Part shown: positions 1-7,541 of the stretch, piece by piece
How the letters are laid out: the number at the start of each line of letters is the position of its first letter
Position numbering within the stretch: position 1 is the first letter of the stretch
Assembly (NCBI GenBank): GCA_027483425.1
Contig: JAIXUR010000430.1
Coordinates: 1 to 15,908 of the forward strand
Length of the DNA stretch: 15,908 nucleotides
Direction: 5' to 3'
Origin: Cyanobacteriota bacterium
GTDB lineage: Bacteria > Cyanobacteriota > Cyanobacteriia > Phormidesmidales > Phormidesmidaceae
Position numbers and translations under genes: made by a program
Notes under the pieces: model-generated
What the model saw: only the letters and a program-made list of their open reading frames with translations
The model's database searches: none
Told to the model about the DNA's origin: nothing

Positions 1-1
1 A

Positions 2-68
2 GGGGCAGACCTATGGGTCTGCCCTGCGTCGGGGTAGGTGGGTAGGGGTAGACCGGTGTGTCTGCCCT
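2..68. repeat. Two related hairpin repeats
   Basis: Two similar inverted repeats lie in a row. The first pairs GGGCAGACC (3-11) with GGTCTGCCC (16-24) around a 4-base loop. The second pairs GGGTAGAC (46-53) with GTCTGCCC (60-67), with one G-T pair. The shared GGGYAGAC/GTCTGCCC arms point to one dispersed repeat family. Such small hairpin repeats are common between cyanobacterial genes. The array may continue to the left of the window. No coding potential is seen across 1-150. Confidence 0.6.
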
Positions 69-203
69 GGATCGAGGTGGCGAGAGGGAAGACCAGTTTG
101 GGATTTTGGCTGTCAATACACCTCCCTCCCTCCCCGTAGCCGCTGAATTCCCGTGTACTATGAGAACAGTGGTTACATCCCTTCACACGCTTGCTGTTGC
201 CCT

Positions 204-434
204 ATGTCGTTCTTTCGGTCTTACATTGCACCCCTGATGATTGTGTTGATTTTTGCGGTGGCGATGTTGGCGGTCAGCGCCCGCATCTTTTTGCCCAGCG
301 ATATGATGGCTCCCGCCCCCATTGAAGAGCCGGTGTCGATGATAGTACCGATGCCGACGGCGAGCACTGACCTGGTGATGCCCGAGTTGTCAGAACTGAT
401 CCACGGCCTTGGGAGCGATCGGGTTGAGGGGTAG
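204..434 (+). CDS. Small single-pass membrane protein, unknown function
   Basis: This 76-residue protein begins MSFFRSYIAPLM and has one strongly hydrophobic segment at about residues 8-28, followed by a Pro- and Met-rich stretch and a short acidic tail ending near DRVEG. The pattern suggests an N-terminal membrane anchor with a small soluble tail. I do not recognise a family. The same frame opens at a GTG at 153, which would add 17 residues including a CCC run. I prefer the ATG at 204 because it places the hydrophobic segment right at the N-terminus, but neither start has a clear ribosome-binding site. It stands alone, with repeats on both sides, so its reality rests mainly on the clean membrane segment. 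Confidence 0.5.
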   Translation: MSFFRSYIAPLMIVLIFAVAMLAVSARIFLPSDMMAPAPIEEPVSMIVPMPTASTDLVMPELSELIHGLGSDRVEG

Positions 435-534
435 GTAGCTGGGCGTAACTAAACTGATGCTGGTAGGGGTGGAAGGGATGAAACCTCCTGCCTAGGAAAG
501 CAGCCCCAAACCCCTGCTTAAAATTAATTAGCCT

Positions 535-641
535 GATACCAAATCCGAGTCACACAACCCCGATTCGAAACCGATACCTCGTAGGGAGCATTGCAGTACA
601 ATGCCCCTACAAACCGGGGGCATACAGATAGGATTTGTATC
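535..641. mobile_element. MITE-like element with terminal inverted repeats
   Basis: The left end GATACCAAATCC (535-546) is the reverse complement of the right end GGATTTGTATC (631-641) apart from one extra C. Inside is a strong hairpin: GTAGGGAGCATTG (581-593) pairs with CAATGCCCCTAC (599-610), with one bulged A. The element is about 107 bp and has no reading frame of note. Ends of the GATACCAAATCC type and GTAGGGGCATTG-type hairpins are familiar from small non-autonomous elements in cyanobacteria. I could not identify a convincing target-site duplication, so the exact borders are uncertain. Confidence 0.55.
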
Positions 642-646
642 CTATA

Positions 647-681
647 CGAAAGCCCCGGCAGAGACTCTGCCAGGGCTTTCG
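647..681. terminator. Strong hairpin, terminator-like
   Basis: CGAAAGCCCCGGCAGAG (647-663) pairs with CTCTGCCAGGGCTTTCG (665-681), giving about 16 base pairs with one G-T pair and a very tight loop. The AAAGCCC...GGGCTTT shape is typical of intrinsic terminators, but the trailing U tract is short (GGGCTTTCG), so termination is not certain. It may end transcription of the small membrane protein gene upstream, with the MITE-like element lying between them. The arms are nearly symmetric, so it could act in both directions. AGCTTTAAC is repeated just downstream (683-704). Confidence 0.5.
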
Positions 682-740
682 TAGCTTTAACCGTTAGCTT
701 TAACTAGATCTATTGCCCTAGGATAAATCCTGCCGGACAA

Positions 741-869
741 ATGTCTTCAAAACGATTCGTAGACAGCAGCACTTTGACTGATTACCTTGAGAAATCTCCC
801 CAAGAAACTTTTAAGGAAATAGAGATATCTAAATGCCGTCGTGAAGAAACCAGCGCGTGGGGTTTATAG
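741..869 (+). CDS. Small hypothetical protein, 42 residues
   Basis: An ATG-started frame encodes 42 residues, beginning MSSKRFVDSSTLTDYLEKSP and ending SAWGL. It is polar and charged, probably soluble, with no membrane segment. I do not recognise a family. Its 3' end overlaps by 13 bases, in another frame, a second short open frame (857-1126). This may be two halves of one frameshifted gene or chance open frames. The stretch is clearly more AT-rich than the core genes around it, which fits acquired or decaying DNA. Confidence 0.3.
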   Translation: MSSKRFVDSSTLTDYLEKSPQETFKEIEISKCRREETSAWGL

Positions 870-1126
870 CGTCTCTAGGCATTTTTTCACAGAGCTCTCA
901 ATCAGGTATAGAGAGGAAATATCAACAACCGAGTAAAGTGCTGCTGGTATTTGACGAGATAGATTCAGACGTTAAACCGATAACGTACCTCCCATTTAAT
1001 AGGACTGAACTATTCGATCTGTCGAGAAGGAAATCACGTTTGGCGTCGGGTGATTCACTTCCTTATCTATTAAGATACTCCCCTCGTTTGAGGATGGCCA
1101 GCGATGATACCAAAGTTTATGGTTGA
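857..1126 (+). CDS. Hypothetical protein, possibly part of a broken gene
   Basis: The frame is open for 89 residues from a GTG at 857. The central part (KVLLVFDEIDSD, then NRTELFDLSRRKSR) has the mix of hydrophobic and charged residues expected of a real protein, but I recognise no family. The GTG lacks a ribosome-binding site. It lies out of frame with, and overlapping, the 42-residue frame at 741-869, so a frameshifted pseudogene covering 741-1126 is a reasonable alternative. The sequence is AT-richer than neighbouring core genes. Confidence 0.3.
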   Translation: MGFIASLGIFSQSSQSGIERKYQQPSKVLLVFDEIDSDVKPITYLPFNRTELFDLSRRKSRLASGDSLPYLLRYSPRLRMASDDTKVYG

Positions 1127-1147
1127 GTTAATGCTTACTCTCATAAT

Positions 1148-1173
1148 GGTTAAGCACAGGGGTTAAGCACAGG
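1148..1173. repeat. 13-bp tandem duplication
   Basis: GGTTAAGCACAGG occurs twice, head to tail with no spacer, about 140 bp upstream of leuD. It could be simple replication slippage. No regulatory role is evident. Confidence 0.6.
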
Positions 1174-1311
1174 CTGCCTGGGGCCGTATTCCCTTTGGCT
1201 AGCTACCTGGGGCTGCTGGGGCGATATGCTGGGGACGGGCAGGCGCTACTATAAAATGAGCGGCTTCCAACGGTGGAATAGCCTATTGGTCAAGGGTAAG
1301 GAGCGATCGCT

Positions 1312-1899
1312 GTGGCACAGATAGAACACATTACGGGCACCGGAATACCTCTGCGGGGTAACGACATCGACACCGATCGCATTATTCCAGCCCGGTTTCT
1401 CAAGTGTGTGACCTTTGACGGGCTGGGCGAGCAGGTGTTTGCCGACGACCGGTTGGCCCTGGGGGGCAGCCACCCCTTTGATCACCCCCAGTACCAGGAG
1501 GCCACTATTTTGGTGGTGAATCGCAACTTTGGCTGTGGTTCGTCGCGGGAGCATGCGCCCCAGGCGATCGCCCGCTGGGGCATCAAAGCCCTATTGGGGG
1601 AAAGCTATGCAGAAATTTTCTTTGGCAACTGTGTGGCCATTGGCATTCCCTGCTTGACGGCTACATCGGCGGTGGTTAATCAGGTGCAGGCGCAGCTGGA
1701 GGCCGACCCTAGGACCCCTGTTACCCTTGACCTGGTGACTCAAACGGTGACGGTTGGGGGCAACAGTGAGGCCGTAGTCATGGCCGAAGGGGTGCGTCAG
1801 GCGTTTTTGGCGGGCACCTGGGATGCCTGTGGCCAGTTGGTCGCCAACGCCGATGCCATTCGTGCTACAGCGGCTAGGCTACCCTACGTGACCTGGTAG
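1312..1899 (+). CDS. leuD: 3-isopropylmalate dehydratase small subunit (LeuD)
   Basis: LeuD is the swivel-domain subunit of isopropylmalate isomerase. With the iron-sulfur subunit LeuC it converts 2-isopropylmalate to 3-isopropylmalate in leucine synthesis in the cytoplasm. The 195 residues match the usual length. The family motifs are clear: GNDIDTDRIIPARFLK at residues 16-31, and FGCGSSREHAPQAI at 73-86, which shapes the substrate-recognition loop. The start is a GTG with AAGGAG at 1298-1303, eight bases upstream; a HIP1 palindrome (1303-1310) lies between them. A TATAAA at 1250-1255 could be a -10 box, with no good -35. leuC is not in the window, so the two subunits are encoded apart or leuC lies beyond the left edge. 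The gene ends 13 bp from the convergent transporter gene. Confidence 0.96.
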   Translation: MAQIEHITGTGIPLRGNDIDTDRIIPARFLKCVTFDGLGEQVFADDRLALGGSHPFDHPQYQEATILVVNRNFGCGSSREHAPQAIARWGIKALLGESYAEIFFGNCVAIGIPCLTATSAVVNQVQAQLEADPRTPVTLDLVTQTVTVGGNSEAVVMAEGVRQAFLAGTWDACGQLVANADAIRATAARLPYVTW

Positions 1900-1912
1900 G
1901 GCAGCCCTAGCC

Positions 1913-3358
1913 CTAACGCCCCGTCTGAAATTCTGGATAGGCCTCCATCGCATGTTCGCCCAGATCGAGGCCCTGAATTTCTTCCGCCTCACTGACCCGA
2001 ATACCCACCGTAATCCGCAGGATCAGCCAGCACACTAGGCTAAAGGCCACGGTAAACGTTCCCACTGCCGCAATACCCAAAAGCTGTACCAGCAACTGCT
2101 GCAGGCCGCCGCCCATAAACAGTCCAGCTAGGGGAGCCGAACTCTGCTGCCAGGGATAACGGTCTGGGGCCACGCTAAAGAGACCCAGGGCTAGGGTGCC
2201 CCAAATGCCACAGACCAGATGAACCGAAATGGCCCCGACGGGGTCGTCAATTTTGAGCCCATCGAACAGGGTGACCGAAAAGACGACAATCATCCCGCCC
2301 ATCAGGCCAATCAGCGCCGCACTGCCCAGGTTAACGTAGGCGCAAGAGGCCGTAATGCTAACCAGCCCAGCCAACACCCCGTTAATAATCATCGATAGGT
2401 CGGGCTTGCCCAGGTAGATCCAGGCGGTGACGGTGGCGGAGATCCCCCCCAGGGCGGCGGCGATATTGGTGGTAACCACAATGTGGCTAATCGCAAAGGG
2501 ATCGGCGGCCATGGTAGAACCGGGGTTAAAGCCAAACCAGCCCAGCCACAGAATCAAACAGCCCAGGGCTGAAATGCTTAGGTTGTGCCCTGGCATGGCC
2601 ACCGGGCGAGCCTGAAAGCGCCCTCGGCGGGGCCCCAGCACAATAGCCCCAATCAGGGCCGCCCAGCCGCCCACGGAGTGCACCACCGTAGACCCGGCAA
2701 AGTCGTAAAAGCCAAGCTTAGCCAATAGGCCGCCACCCCATACCCAGTGGCCGGTGATCGGGTACGACAGCCCCACCAGCAGCAGACTAAAGAGAAAAAA
2801 GGCCAGAAACTTAATGCGCTCAGCCACAGCTCCCGACACAATGGTGGCCGCCGTACCCGCGAAGGCGAGCTGAAAGAAAAATTTGGCCTCCAGGGGTACC
2901 CCGGCCCAGCTCAAGGCGGTGTAGGTGCCTTCGTAGGCGTTGCCCGTGGCGGGGCTGTTGTCGGCTCCTTGCAGCAAAAAGCCAGACAGGCCAAACAGGG
3001 GGTTGCCATCGCCAAACATGAGGCCAAAGCCCACGACCCAAAAGGCCAGGGTAGAGAGGCCAAAGACAATCAGGTTTTTGGCCAGCAGGTTGACGGCGTT
3101 TTTGCGGCGGCAAAACCCGGTTTCAAGCATGCAAAACCCGGCGTTCATAAAGAACACCAAAAACCCGGCCACCAGCACCCACACCGTATCGAGGGCGACC
3201 TTAAGATCGGCGGTGCTCGTGTCTTGGGCCAGGGCCGTAGGACAAAGCACGACCAGACCACCAAGGGTCAACCAGGGAATATAGCGCCACCGGTAGCGCC
3301 ACTGGCCCCCAGGCTTTCTGAGGGCATGCAAACGCTGGCTTGAGGTTTCCTGCAACAT
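1913..3358 (-). CDS. amt: Ammonium transporter, Amt family
   Basis: This is an Amt/MEP/Rh-type channel that takes up ammonium across the cytoplasmic membrane. From the ATG at 3358 the protein is 481 residues, with a signal-peptide-like N-terminus ending PTALAQ near residue 45, then a FMNAGFCMLETGFCRRKN block and about eleven membrane helices. The pore's twin histidines are in VVHSVGG (His227) and SVHLVCG (His380), and the conserved aspartate lies eight residues before the first (Asp219). The frame extends to a GTG at 3409, but that would put 17 extra residues before the signal segment; AAGGAG lies about 25 bp upstream of the ATG, which is long, so the start is not fully settled. No glnB/glnK gene is adjacent and I found no GTA-N8-TAC NtcA site in 3359-3533. 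The C-terminal tail (SEAEEIQGLDLGEHAMEAYPE) is of the type that contacts PII proteins. Confidence 0.95.
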   Translation of the reverse strand: MLQETSSQRLHALRKPGGQWRYRWRYIPWLTLGGLVVLCPTALAQDTSTADLKVALDTVWVLVAGFLVFFMNAGFCMLETGFCRRKNAVNLLAKNLIVFGLSTLAFWVVGFGLMFGDGNPLFGLSGFLLQGADNSPATGNAYEGTYTALSWAGVPLEAKFFFQLAFAGTAATIVSGAVAERIKFLAFFLFSLLLVGLSYPITGHWVWGGGLLAKLGFYDFAGSTVVHSVGGWAALIGAIVLGPRRGRFQARPVAMPGHNLSISALGCLILWLGWFGFNPGSTMAADPFAISHIVVTTNIAAALGGISATVTAWIYLGKPDLSMIINGVLAGLVSITASCAYVNLGSAALIGLMGGMIVVFSVTLFDGLKIDDPVGAISVHLVCGIWGTLALGLFSVAPDRYPWQQSSAPLAGLFMGGGLQQLLVQLLGIAAVGTFTVAFSLVCWLILRITVGIRVSEAEEIQGLDLGEHAMEAYPEFQTGR

Positions 3359-3533
3359 AACGACAACGTGGCTCCAATGGACTCTCCTTATCAGCCCATA
3401 GGTTGGCACGAATTACCGTTCACGGTGCAAGTTTCTATGTCACAGCAGAATTAATGGCGGAGCTAGACCGGCACTGGGGGCGATCGCAGTCTGGCCAAAG
3501 ATTAAATCAGCTACCCGCAGATGGGTCGATACC

Positions 3534-4028
3534 TTACTGCTCTGGGGTATGGCCCTGCACAATGAGCACAGAGCAGAGGGCGCGGTGTATGACGTAGCTG
3601 CTCACGCTCCCTAGCAACAGTTTCTCCAAACCGCGCAGACCACGCCGCCCCAGCACAATTAAATCGGCGTTCCAGGCTTCAGCGATCGCGCAAATTTCGC
3701 GGCCTGGCTCACCGATGGCGTGGGTAGCTTCGGCGGCAATACCGACAGCCTGGGCCTCAGCTACTCGTGCTTGCAGACGGTCCTGATTTTGCTTTTCTTG
3801 CTCTTGCCAAAGCTTGATATTGGCTTCGAGCGCCCCGAGGTTCAAACTACCAAAGGCTCCACCCGATGTCATGTACGTGGAGGGGGGGGAGCTGGTATTG
3901 AGGGGGGCGATCACCTGGACGATGTTTAAGGCAGCACTGTTCGCTTTAGCGATGACCATCGCTTCGGTCAGCACTTGGTTGGCTATGGTCTGTTCACTAT
4001 CGATCGCCACAAGAATGCGATGAAACAT
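3534..4028 (-). CDS. Universal stress protein, ATP-binding type
   Basis: This 164-residue cytoplasmic protein has a single UspA domain. It starts MFHRILVAIDSEQ, the usual first strand and turn, and ends with GRRGLRGLEKLLLGSVS (residues 127-143), which fits the G-2x-G-9x-G-S/T nucleotide-binding motif of ATP-binding family members. A long middle segment (about residues 42-92), rich in Ser, Gly and Gln, lies where many UspA proteins have a variable loop and helix. Family members act in stress survival, often through ATP-dependent dimers; the partner is unknown. The ATG at 4028 has AAAGGA upstream. It follows aspS on the same strand after 62 bp, so read-through from aspS is possible. Confidence 0.92.
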   Translation of the reverse strand: MFHRILVAIDSEQTIANQVLTEAMVIAKANSAALNIVQVIAPLNTSSPPSTYMTSGGAFGSLNLGALEANIKLWQEQEKQNQDRLQARVAEAQAVGIAAEATHAIGEPGREICAIAEAWNADLIVLGRRGLRGLEKLLLGSVSSYVIHRALCSVLIVQGHTPEQ

Positions 4029-4090
4029 AACTCTAATCCTTTGCGCTGTGGGGTGAAGGGGTAGGGCAACTATCAGGCGTTGTGTCTAGT

Positions 4091-5884
4091 CTACTCAGCC
4101 TCTTCTGGCTCGTAGGTGGAGGCGATATGGAGTTCCTTCATCTGGGCCTCATCCACGCCCGAGGGAGCCTGGGTCAGCAAGCAGCGGGCCTGCTGGGTTT
4201 TGGGGAAGGCGATCGCATCGCGGATCGACTCCTCCCCTGCCATCAGCATCACAATGCGGTCTAAGCCGTAGGCAATGCCGCCGTGGGGCGGGGTGCCGTA
4301 CTCAAAGGCCTCGAGCAAAAAGCCAAACTTGTCCTGGGCGGCTTGGGTTGAGAGACCGATGGTTTCAAACACCTGCTTCTGCACCTCGGGCTGGTAAATC
4401 CGCAGACTGCCGCCGCCGATTTCGTAGCCGTTGAGCACGATGTCGTAGGCCACGGCGCGGGCGGTTTTGAGATCGGCCACATCGTCGGGGTGGGGGGCGG
4501 TAAAGGGGTGGTGCAGGGCCTCAAACCGCTGCTGGTCAGCGTTCCACTCAAACATGGGAAAGTCGGTCACCCACAGCAGGTTGAGGCTATCGGGGGGGAT
4601 TAGATCCATCTCGCGGGCGATCGCCTGGCGTACCCGATCCAGCGTGGCATTGACAATATCGGTCGGCCCCGCCCCAAACAGCAGCAGGGTGCCCTCGGTA
4701 GCGCCGGTACGCCGCAGCAGTTCAGCCATTTGTTCAGGGCCGAGGTTGTCCTTAATCGCGCCGATGGTATCTACCGCGCCATCGGCCCGCACCCGCACGT
4801 AGGCGAGGCCCTTGGCCCCCGCATCCGCCGCGATTTTGAACAGGTCACCGCCGGGCTTGATGCGCACATTGGAAATCTGGTCGTTGCCGTTGGGGATCGG
4901 CAGCACCTTGACGATGCCGCCGTCGGCCACCGCCCCGGAGAACACCTTAAAGCCGCAGTCCTGTACCAGGTCAGACACGTCCACCAGTTCGAGGCCGTAG
5001 CGGGTGTCGGGCTTGTCGCAGCCGTAGCGATCCATCGCCTCGGCGTAGGTAAGCCGGGGAAAGGGACGGGGAATCTCAACCCCCTTCACCGCCTTAAACA
5101 GATGGGCGACCAGGGCTTCGTTGAGGGCCAGGATTTCGTCCTGGGTCATGAAGCTCATTTCCATATCCAGCTGGGTAAACTCGGGCTGGCGATCGGCCCG
5201 CAGGTCTTCGTCGCGGAAGCAGCGGGCGATCTGGTAGTAGCGATCGACCCCCGACACCATTAACAGCTGCTTGAAGAGCTGGGGCGACTGGGGCAGGGCG
5301 TAAAATTCGCCGGGGTTGACCCGCGAGGGCACCAGGTAGTCGCGCGCGCCCTCGGGGGTCGAGCGGGTGAGAATCGGCGTCTCAACCTCGAAAAACCCTT
5401 CCTGGTCTTCGAGAAATCGGCGAATGGCTTTGGTGACCTCGTGGCGCAGACGCAGGTTGTGGGCCATGCGCTCCCGCCGCAGGTCGAGGTAGCGGTAGCG
5501 CAGGCGCAGATCTTCGCGCACGGTCTCAGCGTCGGCGGTGGAGACCTGAAAGGGCAGGGGCTTGCGCACCGCGTTGAGTAATTCGATCGAGTCGGCGTAG
5601 ATTTCGACTTCGCCGGTGGGCAGCTTGGGGTTGAGGGAATCTTCGGGGCGCTGGCTGACGCGGCCCTGAATTTTGACCACATACTCGTTGCGCAGGGGGT
5701 CGGCCTGGGGATAGGAGGCCGGAGTGCGCTCGGGGTCGCTGACGACCTGGATCACACCGCTGCGATCGCGCAGGTCAATAAAAATAACGCCCCCATGGTC
5801 GCGGCGGCGATCGACCCAGCCGAACAGGGTAACGGTGCTGCCAATGTCGCTGGCCCGCAGGGTGCCGCAGTAGTGGGTGCGCAT
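4091..5884 (-). CDS. aspS: Aspartyl-tRNA synthetase
   Basis: AspRS charges tRNA-Asp with aspartate in the cytoplasm. The 597 residues match the bacterial type. An N-terminal OB fold for anticodon binding carries FGWVDRRRDHGGVIFIDLRD (residues 21-40). The class II core follows: motif 1 near residues 150-170, motif 2 with FRDEDLRADRQPEFTQLDME (223-242), a GAD insertion in the middle, and motif 3 with GIAYGLDRIVMLMAGEESIR near the C-terminus. His30 in RRDHGG is the residue typical of non-discriminating bacterial AspRS, where E. coli-type discriminating enzymes have Leu; this suggests it may also charge tRNA-Asn, with GatCAB finishing the job, but that is inference. GATAAT about 45 bp upstream of the ATG could be a -10 box. 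Confidence 0.97.
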   Translation of the reverse strand: MRTHYCGTLRASDIGSTVTLFGWVDRRRDHGGVIFIDLRDRSGVIQVVSDPERTPASYPQADPLRNEYVVKIQGRVSQRPEDSLNPKLPTGEVEIYADSIELLNAVRKPLPFQVSTADAETVREDLRLRYRYLDLRRERMAHNLRLRHEVTKAIRRFLEDQEGFFEVETPILTRSTPEGARDYLVPSRVNPGEFYALPQSPQLFKQLLMVSGVDRYYQIARCFRDEDLRADRQPEFTQLDMEMSFMTQDEILALNEALVAHLFKAVKGVEIPRPFPRLTYAEAMDRYGCDKPDTRYGLELVDVSDLVQDCGFKVFSGAVADGGIVKVLPIPNGNDQISNVRIKPGGDLFKIAADAGAKGLAYVRVRADGAVDTIGAIKDNLGPEQMAELLRRTGATEGTLLLFGAGPTDIVNATLDRVRQAIAREMDLIPPDSLNLLWVTDFPMFEWNADQQRFEALHHPFTAPHPDDVADLKTARAVAYDIVLNGYEIGGGSLRIYQPEVQKQVFETIGLSTQAAQDKFGFLLEAFEYGTPPHGGIAYGLDRIVMLMAGEESIRDAIAFPKTQQARCLLTQAPSGVDEAQMKELHIASTYEPEEAE

Positions 5885-6016
5885 AGTGAACTTAGCTGCT
5901 TATATTGCAAATTTCAAAACCTTCCCATTATCTAGGATAGTGGGTGAGCTTGAAAGGTAATTTTTGGGGTGAATTTCCCCAGGAATTCTGTCCGTTGATC
6001 AGGGGAGCGTGAAGGC

Positions 6017-6802
6017 ATGGTCTGGGTACGGTGCGGGCAGCGGTGGAGGGCGGATGTGGAGGCGATCGTATTCGACAAAGACGGCACCCTGGCCGATTCC
6101 CACCGGCTGCTGCACCAGACGGCCCTGGCGCGGGCCGAGGCCTGTGCCAAGGCCGTCGGGGCGGGGGCGGGGCTAGTGCAAGCCCTGCTGCAATGCTTTG
6201 GGGTATCGGCTAGCGGCCTTGACCCCGATGGACTGATGGCGACGGGCACCCGCGAGGCCAATCGCCAGGGGGCCGTGGCCGTGCTGGCCCAGGCGGGCTA
6301 TCCCCCCGACCAGGCGACGGAGCTGGTGGCGGCCTGCTTTGCGGCGGTGAATGCCAAGCGCAACGGCAAGGCGGCCTCCACGCCGCCCTTTGAGGGCACG
6401 GCGGCCATGCTGGAGCGGCTGCACCAGAGTCCTTTGAAAATTGGAGTGCTGTCCTCCGATAGCCCCGCCTACGTGGAGGAATTTTTGCGCTACTACGACC
6501 TGATGCCCTGGGTGCATGGGTGGCAGGGTACGGGGCCAGGGCAGCCGCCGAAGCCTGATCCGACGTTGCTGGGTCAGGTGTGCGATCGCCTCCAGGTCTC
6601 CGTGGCCCGCACCCTGATTGTTGGCGACAGCTGGGCCGATCTGGCGCTGGCCGAGGGAGCAGGGGCAGCTGGGTTTGTGTCGGTATCGGAGGGGTGGGGG
6701 CGATCGCCCGTGCCAGGAGCAGAGGTCGTGTTGCAGCACTGGGATGATTTGGCGGTGATGCATCCAGAGGCTGTGGATCACCCAGGCCCAGGCCTATCCT
6801 GA
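6017..6802 (+). CDS. HAD-superfamily hydrolase (phosphatase, subfamily IA-like)
   Basis: This soluble 261-residue protein is a haloacid dehalogenase-type phosphatase. Motif I is FDKDGTLADS (nucleophile Asp20, acid Asp22), motif II is in GVLSSDSP (Ser146/147), the motif III lysine is in PPKPDP (Lys179), and motif IV is VGDSWADL (Asp204, Asp208). All catalytic residues are present. The helical insert between motifs I and II (about residues 30-125) is a C1 cap, as in phosphoglycolate phosphatase-like enzymes, so a small phosphorylated metabolite is the likely substrate, but I cannot say which. The ATG has GAAGG just upstream. It is divergent from aspS, with a shared 132-bp gap. Confidence 0.9.
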   Translation: MVWVRCGQRWRADVEAIVFDKDGTLADSHRLLHQTALARAEACAKAVGAGAGLVQALLQCFGVSASGLDPDGLMATGTREANRQGAVAVLAQAGYPPDQATELVAACFAAVNAKRNGKAASTPPFEGTAAMLERLHQSPLKIGVLSSDSPAYVEEFLRYYDLMPWVHGWQGTGPGQPPKPDPTLLGQVCDRLQVSVARTLIVGDSWADLALAEGAGAAGFVSVSEGWGRSPVPGAEVVLQHWDDLAVMHPEAVDHPGPGLS

Positions 6803-6856
6803 GCCAGCTGTCGGGTACCGTCATCCATAGAACGTGGGGCAAGGGCCAGAGTTACT

Positions 6857-6884
6857 ATTACAGCAGGATCCAATCGATTAAAAT
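6857..6884 (+). promoter_or_regulatory. Possible promoter of the DUF1802 gene
   Basis: ATTACA (6857-6862) and TAAAAT (6879-6884), 16 bp apart, resemble sigma-70-type -35 and -10 boxes and lie about 70 bp upstream of the DUF1802 start. The matches are partial and the REP-like hairpin begins right where transcription would start, so this is only a suggestion. Confidence 0.25.
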
Positions 6885-6887
6885 TAT

Positions 6888-6914
6888 TGTCTCTCCCTGG
6901 GAGGGACAGGGTGG
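6888..6914. repeat. REP-like hairpin
   Basis: TGTCTCTCCC (6888-6897) pairs with GGGAGGGACA (6899-6908) with one G-T pair; the innermost bases must form the loop. It is followed by GGGTGG. The layout, CCTCC-TG-GGAGG then a G-rich GGGTGG tail, matches the two copies at 15047-15129, so all three probably belong to one dispersed family. It sits in the leader region of the DUF1802 gene. Confidence 0.5.
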
Positions 6915-6950
6915 CTAACTCCATCCCATCCATAACGGAGAACAAACGCC

Positions 6951-7541
6951 ATGGTGTCGTGGGTACTCAAAGAATGGCAAGTTGCCGTCACCGCTCTGCT
7001 GCAAGGGGAGACTATTCTGCTGTTGCGCAAGGGCGGCATCCGCGAAGCCAAGGGGCGGTTCTCTCTGGCGGCGCGGCAGGTGTTGCTGCTGCCCACGCTG
7101 GAACACCAGAAGACAGCTCTGCTCAAGGAGCCGTTTCAGTCGTTGGCGATAGCGGGGACAACGCCTAGTCCTGGTACTGGTACTGGCCAGATCTGCTTTA
7201 CCAGCTGGGCCACGATTACCCATGCCCTCCCCCTGACCGCCGCCGCAGAGGTCGCCGCCCTGCTGCCCCACCTGGTGTGGAATGAGCAATTTGTAGAGGA
7301 GCGGTTGGGCTGGCAGCCCGAGCGACCCCTCTACGGGCTATTGTTACGCGCCTATCGGCTAGAGTCGCCCCTGGTGCTGCCCCGCCATGGTGGGTACAGC
7401 GGCTGCCGCTCCTGGGTCGAGATTGGCGAATCGGTGGCAGTCGAGAACAGCACCCCGGCCCTAGCAGCGGCCGACTACATCAACCAGGCCAAAGCCATTT
7501 TGGCCGCAGTGCCCTCAGTCACCCCGCTGACTACCCGATGA
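6951..7541 (+). CDS. DUF1802 family protein
   Basis: The 196-residue protein matches the DUF1802 family, which is widespread in cyanobacteria and has no firmly known function. The family's N-terminal signature is clear: LKEWQVAVTALLQGETILLL followed by RKGGIREAKGRF (about residues 6-37). The C-terminal part has the YSGCRSWVEIGE block. It is soluble and has no membrane segment. The ATG has CGGAG upstream at 6936-6940. Its last 27 bases overlap the 3' end of the convergent gene at 7515-7976, an unusual tail-to-tail arrangement. Function cannot be inferred from the neighbours. Confidence 0.88.
   Translation: MVSWVLKEWQVAVTALLQGETILLLRKGGIREAKGRFSLAARQVLLLPTLEHQKTALLKEPFQSLAIAGTTPSPGTGTGQICFTSWATITHALPLTAAAEVAALLPHLVWNEQFVEERLGWQPERPLYGLLLRAYRLESPLVLPRHGGYSGCRSWVEIGESVAVENSTPALAAADYINQAKAILAAVPSVTPLTTR

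Noticed and set aside
1897..1909. Small hairpin TAGGG-CAG-CCCTA at the leuD stop as a terminator
   Set aside because: The stem is only 5 bp with no T run, in a 13-bp gap between convergent genes; too weak to call.
2747..3343. Plus-strand open frame of 198 residues opposite the ammonium transporter
   Set aside because: The translation is Lys/Gly/His-rich and low in structure; it is a shadow of the transporter gene.
3359..3533. NtcA nitrogen-control site upstream of the ammonium transporter
   Set aside because: I looked for GTA-N8-TAC on both strands and found no convincing match, although one would be expected for a nitrogen-regulated gene.
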